Positions 1 to 6,359 of a DNA stretch of 9,330 nucleotides are shown piece by piece. The notes below the pieces were generated by a model. The model saw only the letters and a list, made by a program, of their open reading frames with translations. It did no database searches and had not been told where the DNA came from. Position numbers and translations under genes: made by a program. Every line of letters starts with the position of its first letter. Position 1 is the first letter of the stretch. Source of the DNA: Candidatus Fonsibacter sp. (lineage in GTDB: Bacteria > Pseudomonadota > Alphaproteobacteria > Pelagibacterales > Pelagibacteraceae); NCBI GenBank assembly GCA_023257975.1, contig JALRAW010000175.1, positions 1 through 9,330 on the forward strand, read 5' to 3'.

Positions 1-436
1 GGTATGATACATGTTTTTTGTTTTATTTACATCATGGTACAAAAATAACTGAGTTAAATTTTTATCCATTACTCAAAATACAATCATATTGCCATATCCC
101 TTTTTTAATGATTTTCAAACTCTTATTGATATTTTGTATGAAAAATTAGATCCAGATAAATGTGCTACACAATCAAAAAAAATTATTAATGAAATAATTA
201 GAAATTATATAAAATTTAGAGGAATATTAATGTCAGATGATATCTGTATGAAAGCATTATCTGGTGGAATTGTTAAAAATGCTAAATTAAGTCTAAAGGC
301 TGGTTGTAATTTATTATTACATTGTAGCGGTAAGATAGATGAAATGAAGAAATTATCTTTAGTCGTGCCAGAAATTGATAATTTTACCTATAGAATAACT
401 CAAAAAATTAAAGCAAATTTTAATAAATTTAACTAA
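1..436 (+). pseudogene. nagZ: Decayed beta-N-acetylhexosaminidase NagZ, 3' part (5' end outside window)
   Basis: NagZ is a cytoplasmic glycoside hydrolase family 3 enzyme that removes N-acetylglucosamine from muropeptides in cell-wall recycling. Bases 89-436 stay open and read as a good NagZ C-terminus, with YEKLD, ATQSKKII, FRGILMSDDICMKALSGG (the SDD motif carries the family's nucleophilic Asp) and AGCNLLLHCSGKIDEM. Upstream the family pattern is broken. Bases 9-86 read in a different frame as ...FYLHHGTKITELNFYP..., a recognisable but damaged KH-x-PGHG-x4-DSH loop with no histidine at the DSH position. The continuing frame has stops at 5-7 and 50-52. Similarity returns in the 89-436 frame at LPYPFFNDFQTL, after which the expected AMTAH residues are missing before ILYEKLD. 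One frameshift near 80-95 and at least one small deletion are therefore needed. The TTG at 89 is not a plausible native start. The end lies 21 nt before scpA, in the usual alphaproteobacterial order. The alternative is a sequencing or assembly error, though the substitutions argue for real decay. Confidence 0.68.
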
Positions 437-457
437 AGAATCAGTTAAATAAATTAA

Positions 458-1231
458 ATGGATAGCATTGTTAAATTAAAACCTCTTTCAGTTGAGCAGG
501 CGGATCATAGGGAAGATAAATTCAATCTTAACATAGATAATTATGAAGGGCCATTAGAGCTACTTTTGGATTTGGCTAAATCCCAAAAAGTTGATCTTAT
601 GAAAATTTCTATTGTTCAATTAGCTGATGAGTATTTAAAATTTATAAACAGTATTAAAAAAAATCTAGAATTAGCAGCGGACTTTTTAGTAATGGCAACA
701 TGGCTTGCCTATTTAAAATCAAGATTGTTATTGCCTGATGATTTTGAAGATGATTTTTCAGCTGTTCAAATGGCCGAAAAACTAAAATTACAATTAAGAA
801 AATTAGAAGCAATTAGATTCCTTTCTGACAAACTTGTTTCCCAGAAGCAATTAGGTCGAGATATTTTTATAAAAGGTATTCGTGAAGGTATTAAAAAACT
901 TTCTACTTCTAAGTATGCTGTTTCTCTTTATGAACTTATTAAGGCTTATGCAGAAATTAAAAGAAAGCAAAACTTTTCTATTATGAACATTTCTAAGTTG
1001 CCAGTTTACACAATGGAAGAGGCTATAAAAAAAATTACAAGTTTACTTAAAGATTTAACAGAGTGGAGGGATATTAAGGATCTTGTTCCAGGGTCATTTT
1101 CGGGTTCAAGAAATTTAAAAAAATCAGGATTAGCAGGAACATTTGCTGGAAGTTTAGAATTGGTTAGAGAAGGAAAGTTATCAATTATGCAAAAAAAAAT
1201 TTTTGATAAGATATTAATAAAATCTAGATAG
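458..1231 (+). CDS. scpA: Segregation and condensation protein A (ScpA)
   Basis: ScpA is the kleisin subunit of the bacterial SMC-ScpAB condensin. It bridges the two SMC ATPase heads and recruits ScpB, helping to compact and segregate the chromosome. The 257-residue product has the family's usual length. Its N-terminal SMC-binding region holds NYEGPLELLLDLAKSQKVDL (residues 28-47), matching the F-x-GPLDLLL-x-LI signature. A second conserved block, AADFLVMATWLAYLKSRLLL, lies at 73-92. An acidic, low-complexity linker follows. The C-terminal winged helix ends with AGTFAGSLELVREGKLSIMQ (226-245), the site that contacts the other SMC head. The ATG at 458 is the first start in frame and leaves about 20 residues before the conserved domain; no Shine-Dalgarno sequence precedes it. 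The stop is separated from the scpB start by two bases, which suggests translational coupling. No smc gene is in the window. Confidence 0.94.
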   Translation: MDSIVKLKPLSVEQADHREDKFNLNIDNYEGPLELLLDLAKSQKVDLMKISIVQLADEYLKFINSIKKNLELAADFLVMATWLAYLKSRLLLPDDFEDDFSAVQMAEKLKLQLRKLEAIRFLSDKLVSQKQLGRDIFIKGIREGIKKLSTSKYAVSLYELIKAYAEIKRKQNFSIMNISKLPVYTMEEAIKKITSLLKDLTEWRDIKDLVPGSFSGSRNLKKSGLAGTFAGSLELVREGKLSIMQKKIFDKILIKSR

Positions 1232-1233
1232 TA

Positions 1234-1890
1234 ATGTTAAATAAAAATAAAGATGCGAAAAGATTAGTCGAAGCAATTTTATTTGCTGCTGATGAACCAC
1301 TGGACATAGAAACAATAAAATCTAAAATTGAATTAAATGTGGATGTCTTAAAAATTTTAAAAGAATTACAATCTGAATTTAGCGAGAGAGGCATAAATCT
1401 TTATGAAATTTCAGACAAATGGTCTTTCAGAACTGCTGAGAATTTATCTACTAAAATTTCTAGCGAAGTTATTCAACAAAGAAAGTTATCAAAAGCGACA
1501 ATAGAGACTTTAGCAATCATTGCGTATCATCAACCCGTAACGCGTTCTGAAATTGAGGAGATTAGAGGAGTTTCATTTAGCACTGGAACTTTAGAAATAT
1601 TATTTGAGCTTGGTTGGGTAAAACCGCAAGGCAGAAAAGAAATACCAGGCAAACCTTTATTGTACGTAACAACAGATGTTTTTTTAAGTCATTTTAATTT
1701 AAAATCTTTATCAGATTTACCAAACTCAGAAGAGTTAGCTTCTGCAGGTTTAATAGATAGTCGTTTGGATAGATCAATTTTTGGAACTAATAAGTTCGCC
1801 AAAGATGATTTAGAAAAACAATCTAAAGAAGACATTTTTACCAATATTGATGACATGCTTTCAGGAACTTTAAATCAAAAAGATAATTAA
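1234..1890 (+). CDS. scpB: Segregation and condensation protein B (ScpB)
   Basis: ScpB forms a dimer of tandem winged-helix proteins that binds the central part of ScpA and regulates the SMC ATPase cycle. The 218-residue product begins with a first winged helix (LVEAILFAADEPLDIETI, 11-28). It then has the most diagnostic block of the family, KATIETLAIIAYHQPVTRSE (87-106) continuing to EIRGVS, followed by GWVKPQGRKEIPGKPLLYVT (127-146). The C-terminal tail (about 165-218) is polar, poorly conserved and probably disordered, as is usual for ScpB. The ATG at 1234 follows the scpA stop as TAG-TA-ATG, so reinitiation by ribosomes leaving scpA is likely. The scpAB pair next to tatABC is a standard alphaproteobacterial arrangement. 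I see no anomalies. Confidence 0.94.
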   Translation: MLNKNKDAKRLVEAILFAADEPLDIETIKSKIELNVDVLKILKELQSEFSERGINLYEISDKWSFRTAENLSTKISSEVIQQRKLSKATIETLAIIAYHQPVTRSEIEEIRGVSFSTGTLEILFELGWVKPQGRKEIPGKPLLYVTTDVFLSHFNLKSLSDLPNSEELASAGLIDSRLDRSIFGTNKFAKDDLEKQSKEDIFTNIDDMLSGTLNQKDN

Positions 1891-1894
1891 TTAT

Positions 1895-1923
1895 TTGTAA
1901 AACAATATTATTTAATATATAAA
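1895..1923 (+). promoter_or_regulatory. Possible sigma70-type promoter before tatA
   Basis: The 39-nt gap between scpB and tatA contains TTGTAA (1895-1900) and, 17 bases later, TATAAA (1918-1923), a tolerable match to -35 and -10 elements. Transcription would start at about 1930, at the tatA ATG itself, giving a leaderless message. In sequence this AT-rich such matches arise easily by chance, so this is a weak candidate; read-through from scpAB is equally likely. Confidence 0.2.
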
Positions 1924-1929
1924 ATTTTT

Positions 1930-2124
1930 ATGGGTCTTAGTTTTTGGCATATAATCATTGTTGTAATTGTAGTTGTCCTTTTATTTGGTCGAGGAAAAAT
2001 ATCCGATTTAATGGGTGATGTTGCTAAAGGGATTAAAAGTTTTAAAAAGGGTATGTCCGATGACCAATCTTCAGACAATAAAAACCCTAAAGACAAAGAT
2101 CAAAATTCAAAGCCAAATCACTAA
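1930..2124 (+). CDS. tatA: Twin-arginine translocase subunit TatA
   Basis: TatA oligomerises in the inner membrane to form the pathway for folded proteins carrying twin-arginine signal peptides. The 64-residue protein has a single N-terminal membrane helix (about 5-20, [15 protein letters not shown]). It continues with the FG hinge (19-20) and an amphipathic helix, [20 protein letters not shown] (20-39), close to the family consensus. A short, highly polar tail rich in Asp, Lys and Asn follows. The length is normal for alphaproteobacterial TatA. The ATG at 1930 places the membrane helix at the expected distance from the N-terminus; no Shine-Dalgarno sequence is seen. It is the first of three consecutive tat genes, 8 nt from tatB. 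TatA is distinguished from TatB by the FGRGK hinge in place of GPK and by its lack of an early Glu in the helix. Confidence 0.94.
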   Translation: MGLSFWHIIIVVIVVVLLFGRGKISDLMGDVAKGIKSFKKGMSDDQSSDNKNPKDKDQNSKPNH

Positions 2125-2132
2125 AATAATTT

Positions 2133-2375
2133 ATGCCACAAATTGGGTGGTCAGAAATTTTAGTTATCATTCTAGTTGCAATTATAGTTATTGGACCCAA
2201 AGATCTCCCTGTAGTCATTAGAAAATTTATTCAAATAAAAAACGGAATAAAGAATTATGTAAATTCTTTTCAAAAAGGAATTGATGATATTGTTCAAGAG
2301 CAAGAAAAAGATATAAAAAAAATAATTGATATTAATCCTGAAGATGAGAATAAAAAAAAATCTGAAAAATCATAA
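2133..2375 (+). CDS. tatB: Twin-arginine translocase subunit TatB
   Basis: TatB forms with TatC the receptor complex that recognises twin-arginine signal peptides before TatA is recruited. The 80-residue product starts MPQIGWSEILVIILVAIIVI, with the characteristic Glu at residue 8 in the membrane helix. The GPKDLP hinge follows at 21-26, diagnostic of TatB rather than TatA. An amphipathic region (about 27-50) and a charged lysine/glutamate-rich tail complete it. At 80 residues it is much shorter than the E. coli protein (about 170), because the dispensable C-terminal tail is reduced; this fits a streamlined genome. It sits 8 nt from both tatA and tatC, so all three are almost certainly made from one message. 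No Shine-Dalgarno motif precedes the ATG. Confidence 0.93.
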   Translation: MPQIGWSEILVIILVAIIVIGPKDLPVVIRKFIQIKNGIKNYVNSFQKGIDDIVQEQEKDIKKIIDINPEDENKKKSEKS

Positions 2376-2383
2376 ATTTTATT

Positions 2384-3160
2384 ATGAGTGACAATCATGA
2401 TGAAAAAAATTATTCAAGCATTACAGAGCATCTTTTAGAATTAAGATCTCGAATAATAAAAAGTCTAATTTTTTTTGTATTAGCTTTTATAGTTTCTTAC
2501 ATGAATGCTGATAAAATCTATGATTTTTTATTACAGCCTTACGTTAAAGCACTAGGTAGCGATCAGGTTGGAACTAAAAGATTAATTTTTACAGCGTTAC
2601 AAGAGACTTTTATTACATATTTAAAATTGTCATTTTTTTCAGCTCTTTTTTTTTCATTTCCTATTTTTTTAATTCAAATATGGAAATTTATAGCTCCTGG
2701 ATTATATCATAATGAAAAAAAAGTAATTTTACCTTTTATAATAGCAACGCCAGTACTTTTTATAACGGGAGCCTTGTTAGCGTATTATTTTATAATGCCT
2801 TTAGCTATTAAATTTTTTTTATCTTTTGAAACATTAAGTACTCAAACAAGCATGCCAATTCAACTTGAAGCTAGAGTAAGTGAATATTTATCACTGATAA
2901 TGGTTTTTATGATTGCGTTTGGACTAAGTTTTGAATTACCAGTTTTATTAATTTTATTAGCAACTATTGGTTTTATTGATTCTAAATATTTATCTGAAAG
3001 AAGAAGATATATTATTGTTATTATATTTATTGTTGCTGCAATTATTACTCCTCCAGATCCGATTAGTCAGATAGGATTAGCTATTCCATTAATGCTTTTG
3101 TATGAAATATCTATTTTAATTATTAAATATTTGGAAAAAACAAAAAATGATAAATCTTAA
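2384..3160 (+). CDS. tatC: Twin-arginine translocase subunit TatC
   Basis: TatC is the polytopic core of the Tat receptor and binds the twin-arginine motif of the signal peptide at its cytoplasmic face. The 258-residue sequence has the family's length and six predicted membrane helices (roughly 27-40, 82-100, 115-137, 166-192, 210-223 and 229-247). The conserved N-terminal ITEHLLELRSRI (13-24) is present, as are TALQETFITYLKLS (70-83), IAPGLYHNEKK (103-113) with the signal-peptide-binding Glu at 111, and ELPVLLILL (184-192). The final block is RRRYIIVIIFIVAAIITPPD (206-225). All the usual landmark residues appear intact. Its last 14 bases overlap the start of serS in another frame, linking the export genes to a translation gene in one transcript. 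Confidence 0.95.
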   Translation: MSDNHDEKNYSSITEHLLELRSRIIKSLIFFVLAFIVSYMNADKIYDFLLQPYVKALGSDQVGTKRLIFTALQETFITYLKLSFFSALFFSFPIFLIQIWKFIAPGLYHNEKKVILPFIIATPVLFITGALLAYYFIMPLAIKFFLSFETLSTQTSMPIQLEARVSEYLSLIMVFMIAFGLSFELPVLLILLATIGFIDSKYLSERRRYIIVIIFIVAAIITPPDPISQIGLAIPLMLLYEISILIIKYLEKTKNDKS

Positions 3161-4421
3161 AAATATCAGAGAAAACCCATCTCTATATAAAAAAAAATAT
3201 AAAGAAAGATTTATTAAAAATTCAGATCAATTAGTTGATGAGATCATTAGTTTAGACTCTTCCATAAGACAAATTTTAGATAAACAACAAAAATTGCAAG
3301 AAGAGAGAAACAAAATATCCAAAGAATTATCTCTTGCTAAAGATAAAAAAAGTGAAAAATTTATATCTTTGTCTAAAAGTGTTTTGAATATTAAGAACGA
3401 AATAGAGAATTATGAAAAAAATCTTTATGAGCAAAAAAATAAAATAAATAATATTCTTCATAATTTACCAAATATTCATTTAGATGATGTTCCGATAGGA
3501 CAGGATAGTAAAAGCAATAAGGAAATAAAAAAATATGGAGAAATTAAAAAATATAATTTTAAAATTAAATCACATGATGAGATTGGAGTATTTAGAGATC
3601 TAATTGATTTTGATACTGCAACCAAGATCTCGGGGGCTAGATATGTAATTACAAAAGGTAATATCGCAAAATTAGAAAGGGCTTTGATTAATTTCATGAT
3701 TGATACTCATGTTCAAGAATTTGAATATTTAGAGGTGAATGTCCCAATCATCGTTAATGAAGAATCAATGTTTGGAACTGGACAATTGCCTAAATTTTCT
3801 AAAGAACAATTCTCATTAAATACTGGTTCATGGTTAATACCTACAGCTGAAGTTTCTCTTACAAATATTGTTAGAGATAAGATATTAAATTATGAAGATT
3901 TGCCTCTTAGATATGTTGCTGCAACGCCTTGTTTTAGAGCAGAAGCGGGAGCTGCTGGCAAAGATACAAAAGGAATGATGAGGCAACATCAGTTCTATAA
4001 AGTCGAATTGGTAAGTATTGTAAAACCAGAAGACAAGAATAATGAACTTGAAAGACTTACTAATTGTGCAGAAACTATACTAAAAAAATTAGAGATACCT
4101 TATAGAGTTATTCTACTTTCATCTGGAGACATGGGGTTTAGTGCAGAAAAAACTTATGATCTAGAAGCATGGATACCATCTCAAAATAATTATAGAGAAA
4201 TATCTAGCTGTTCTTCTTGTGGTCAATTTCAGGCAAATAGAATGATGGCACGTTTTAAAGATTTGGAAAAAAAAATTGATTATGTTGCAACACTAAATGG
4301 TTCTGGCCTTGCTATAGGTAGAACATTAATTGCAATAATTGAAAATAATCAAAATGAGGATGGCTCAATTAATGTACCTGCTGTTTTACATAATTACATG
4401 GGAGGAGTAAAAAAGATCTAA
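3147..4421 (+). CDS. serS: Seryl-tRNA synthetase
   Basis: SerS charges tRNA-Ser (and tRNA-Sec where present) with serine in the cytoplasm and is essential. The 424-residue protein is full length for the bacterial class II enzyme. Residues 1-20 (MINLKNIRENPSLYKKKYKE) match the canonical N-terminus, which fixes the start at 3147 although it lies inside tatC. The long antiparallel coiled coil that grips the tRNA long variable arm spans about 28-105 (QQKLQEERNKISKELS). The catalytic domain shows FGTGQLPKF (209-217), TAEVSLTN (233-240), motif 2 (FRAEAG at 263-268, then MMRQHQFYKVEL at 277-288), EISSCSSCGQFQANR (351-365) and motif 3 (GSGLAIGRT, 385-393). The usual FQARR reads FQANR here, a single substitution. 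It ends 67 nt before yajC with no surE between. Confidence 0.96.
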   Translation: MINLKNIRENPSLYKKKYKERFIKNSDQLVDEIISLDSSIRQILDKQQKLQEERNKISKELSLAKDKKSEKFISLSKSVLNIKNEIENYEKNLYEQKNKINNILHNLPNIHLDDVPIGQDSKSNKEIKKYGEIKKYNFKIKSHDEIGVFRDLIDFDTATKISGARYVITKGNIAKLERALINFMIDTHVQEFEYLEVNVPIIVNEESMFGTGQLPKFSKEQFSLNTGSWLIPTAEVSLTNIVRDKILNYEDLPLRYVAATPCFRAEAGAAGKDTKGMMRQHQFYKVELVSIVKPEDKNNELERLTNCAETILKKLEIPYRVILLSSGDMGFSAEKTYDLEAWIPSQNNYREISSCSSCGQFQANRMMARFKDLEKKIDYVATLNGSGLAIGRTLIAIIENNQNEDGSINVPAVLHNYMGGVKKI

Positions 4422-4451
4422 TTAATATAAAATAAAAAATTAATAAAATTA

Positions 4452-4478
4452 TTGTATTTAAACATCATCTAGTATATT
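4452..4478 (+). promoter_or_regulatory. Possible promoter for yajC-secD-secF
   Basis: The 67-nt gap between serS and yajC is one of the longest spacers in the window. It contains TTGTAT (4452-4457) and TATATT (4473-4478) separated by 15 bases, which is shorter than the optimal 17. A start site at about 4485 would lie only a few bases before the yajC ATG at 4489. No GC-rich hairpin that could terminate serS transcription is visible in the gap, so read-through is also possible. The match is weak in such AT-rich DNA. Confidence 0.2.
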
Positions 4479-4488
4479 CAAGCACATT

Positions 4489-4770
4489 ATGTCAGCATCA
4501 GGTTTCGCTCAATTTATACCGTTAATATTAATATTTGTTATCTTTTATTTCTTATTAATTAGACCACAGCAAAAACGAGTTGCTGAACATAAGTTAATGA
4601 TTTCAAAATTAACAAGAGGCGATACCGTTGTTACTGCAGGTGGAATTATAGGAAAAATTTCAAGAATTATAGATGAAGAAAAAGCCGAATTAGAAATTGC
4701 TGAAAATATTAATGTTAAAATTATAAGATCAACAATCGCACAAGTTTTATCTAAATCAGAAACTAATTAA
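4489..4770 (+). CDS. yajC: Preprotein translocase subunit YajC
   Basis: YajC is a small inner-membrane protein that associates with SecDF and YidC in the holo-translocon; its exact role is modest and not fully defined. The 93-residue product has one N-terminal membrane helix (about 8-24, QFIPLILIFVIFYFLLI). The hallmark RPQQKR lies at 25-30. The cytoplasmic domain holds LTRGDTVVTAGGIIGKISRI (41-60), matching the family's L-x-x-GDxVxTxGGxxGxI signature, and ends in the short beta-rich segment usual for the family. Its length is typical. It precedes secD by 7 nt, the conserved yajC-secD-secF order. The ATG at 4489 is well placed just ahead of the membrane helix, without a Shine-Dalgarno sequence. 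Confidence 0.95.
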   Translation: MSASGFAQFIPLILIFVIFYFLLIRPQQKRVAEHKLMISKLTRGDTVVTAGGIIGKISRIIDEEKAELEIAENINVKIIRSTIAQVLSKSETN

Positions 4771-4777
4771 ATTAGTA

Positions 4778-6358
4778 GTGTTAAATTTTTCCAGATTAAA
4801 AATTGGATTTATAATATCTTCAATTATATTTTTTTTATATATTTTTTTAGGAAACTTTAATTTTTTAAATAAAACTAATTTATTTTTAGATAAAAAAATA
4901 AATTTAGGTTTAGATCTTCAAGGGGGTTCATATTTACTTCTAGAAATTGATATCAATCCTTTAATCGTTAAAAAATTAGATGAGAAATCTTCAGATTTAA
5001 AAAAAAATTTTATTGAAAAAAAAATAAATTTCAAAAATTTAAATATTTTAGATAACAAAATAACTTTTGAGCTTAAAGATCCAACGCAAAAAGATAACGT
5101 TATTAATGTTATTAATGATTCAAGTAATAAAGGAACTTTTTTTAGAGTTAAAAAGAATATTGAAAATACTAGTAAGGATTTTTTTTATAGAATTGAAAAA
5201 GATATATTTATTTTACAATTTACCGATGAATATATTAAGCATCTTAAAAAAGATGCCATTAATCAATCTGTAGAAATAGTAAGAAAAAGAGTAGATCAAC
5301 TCGGTACTAAAGAACCAGCTATTCAACAAAAAGGAGAGAGTAGAATTCTTGTAGAGTTACCAGGATTGGCAGATCCATCTACTTTTAAAAATATTCTTGG
5401 AAAAACAGCTCAATTAAATTTTAAATTTTTAAAAACTTCTAATACTTCCGGAGATAATCTTGGATTTGAAAAAATCAAAAATAAGTCTGATAATTCATTC
5501 ATAGAAGTTGAGAAAAAATTGATTGTATCAGGTGAAAATTTAACTGATGCTCAACCTGGCTTTGACAGACAAACAAATCAATCAATTGTTAGTTTTAAAT
5601 TTGATAGTGTAGGAGCTAAAAAATTTGCAAACGCTACAAAAGATAATGTGGGTAGGCCTCTTGCAATTATTTTAGATAATGAAATTATAAGCTCTCCTGT
5701 TATTAGAGAGCCTATACTTACCGGTAGTGGTCAAATATCTGGGGGATTTACAGTTGAGGAAGCCAATCAGTTAGCTATTTTATTAAGAGCTGGAGCTTTA
5801 CCAGCGCCAATGAAAATTATTGAAGAAAGAACAGTCGGTGCCGATTTAGGCAAAGACTCTATTCGATATGGGATTATATCTTTCATTGCAGGGTTCATGT
5901 TGGTCTTTGTATATATTGTATACGCATATAAATTATTTGGATTATTTGCAAATATTTCCCTTCTACTTAATATTGTCATTTTAATTTCAGTTTTGTCTTT
6001 ATTTGGATCAACTCTAACTTTACCTGGAATAGCTGGAATTGTCCTAACAGTTGGTATGGCTATTGATACAAATGTAATAATTTATGAAAGAGCCAGAGAA
6101 GAATTGAAGATTGAAAAATCAAATATTATTGCATTTGATATTGCTTATAGAAAATCATTATTAACTATTATTGATTCAAATTTAACAACATTAATTGCCG
6201 GTATTATTTTATTTTATTTAGGTAGTGGTCCCGTTAAAGGTTTTGCAATCACTTTATGTGTTGGATTAATAACTTCATTTTTTACAGCTTTTACAATCAG
6301 CAGATTAATGGTTTCAAAATATCTAATGGTTAATAAAGATAAAATTATAAGTATTTAA
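4778..6358 (+). CDS. secD: Protein translocase subunit SecD
   Basis: SecD works with SecF as an RND-type, proton-driven motor that pulls preproteins out of SecYEG on the periplasmic side. The 526-residue product has one N-terminal membrane helix (8-26), a large periplasmic region (about 30-360) and five further helices (364-508). Visible landmarks are INLGLDLQGG (41-50) and RKRVDQLGTKEPAIQQKGES (169-188). RILVELPGL (189-197), ILDNEIISSPVI (298-309) and QISGGFTVEEANQLAILLRA (319-338) follow. In the membrane, GMAIDTNVIIYERAREEL (426-443) carries the conserved Asp (430) of the proton relay. The start is GTG at 4778; no other start codon lies between the yajC stop and the first membrane helix. 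The length fits alphaproteobacterial SecD, shorter than the E. coli protein. secF begins one base after the stop. Confidence 0.96.
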   Translation: MLNFSRLKIGFIISSIIFFLYIFLGNFNFLNKTNLFLDKKINLGLDLQGGSYLLLEIDINPLIVKKLDEKSSDLKKNFIEKKINFKNLNILDNKITFELKDPTQKDNVINVINDSSNKGTFFRVKKNIENTSKDFFYRIEKDIFILQFTDEYIKHLKKDAINQSVEIVRKRVDQLGTKEPAIQQKGESRILVELPGLADPSTFKNILGKTAQLNFKFLKTSNTSGDNLGFEKIKNKSDNSFIEVEKKLIVSGENLTDAQPGFDRQTNQSIVSFKFDSVGAKKFANATKDNVGRPLAIILDNEIISSPVIREPILTGSGQISGGFTVEEANQLAILLRAGALPAPMKIIEERTVGADLGKDSIRYGIISFIAGFMLVFVYIVYAYKLFGLFANISLLLNIVILISVLSLFGSTLTLPGIAGIVLTVGMAIDTNVIIYERAREELKIEKSNIIAFDIAYRKSLLTIIDSNLTTLIAGIILFYLGSGPVKGFAITLCVGLITSFFTAFTISRLMVSKYLMVNKDKIISI

Positions 6359-6359
6359 A

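Noticed and set aside
1908..2096. Minus-strand open frame opposite tatA
   Set aside because: It is fully antisense to tatA, and its composition is that of a complementary-strand artefact.
2015..2221. Plus-strand open frame spanning the tatA-tatB junction
   Set aside because: It overlaps two well-supported tat genes in another frame and its translation matches no family.
3476..3697. Minus-strand open frame inside serS
   Set aside because: It lies antisense within a conserved synthetase gene with no sign of independent coding.
4422..4450. AATTAAT-type repeats after serS as a terminator
   Set aside because: They contain no G/C pairs to stabilise a stem and no distinct T-run.
5067..5273. Plus-strand open frame inside secD
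   Set aside because: It is an alternate frame of secD, lysine/leucine rich only because of base composition.
5767..5979. Minus-strand open frame opposite secD
   Set aside because: It is antisense to the conserved SecD membrane region, with no recognisable motif.
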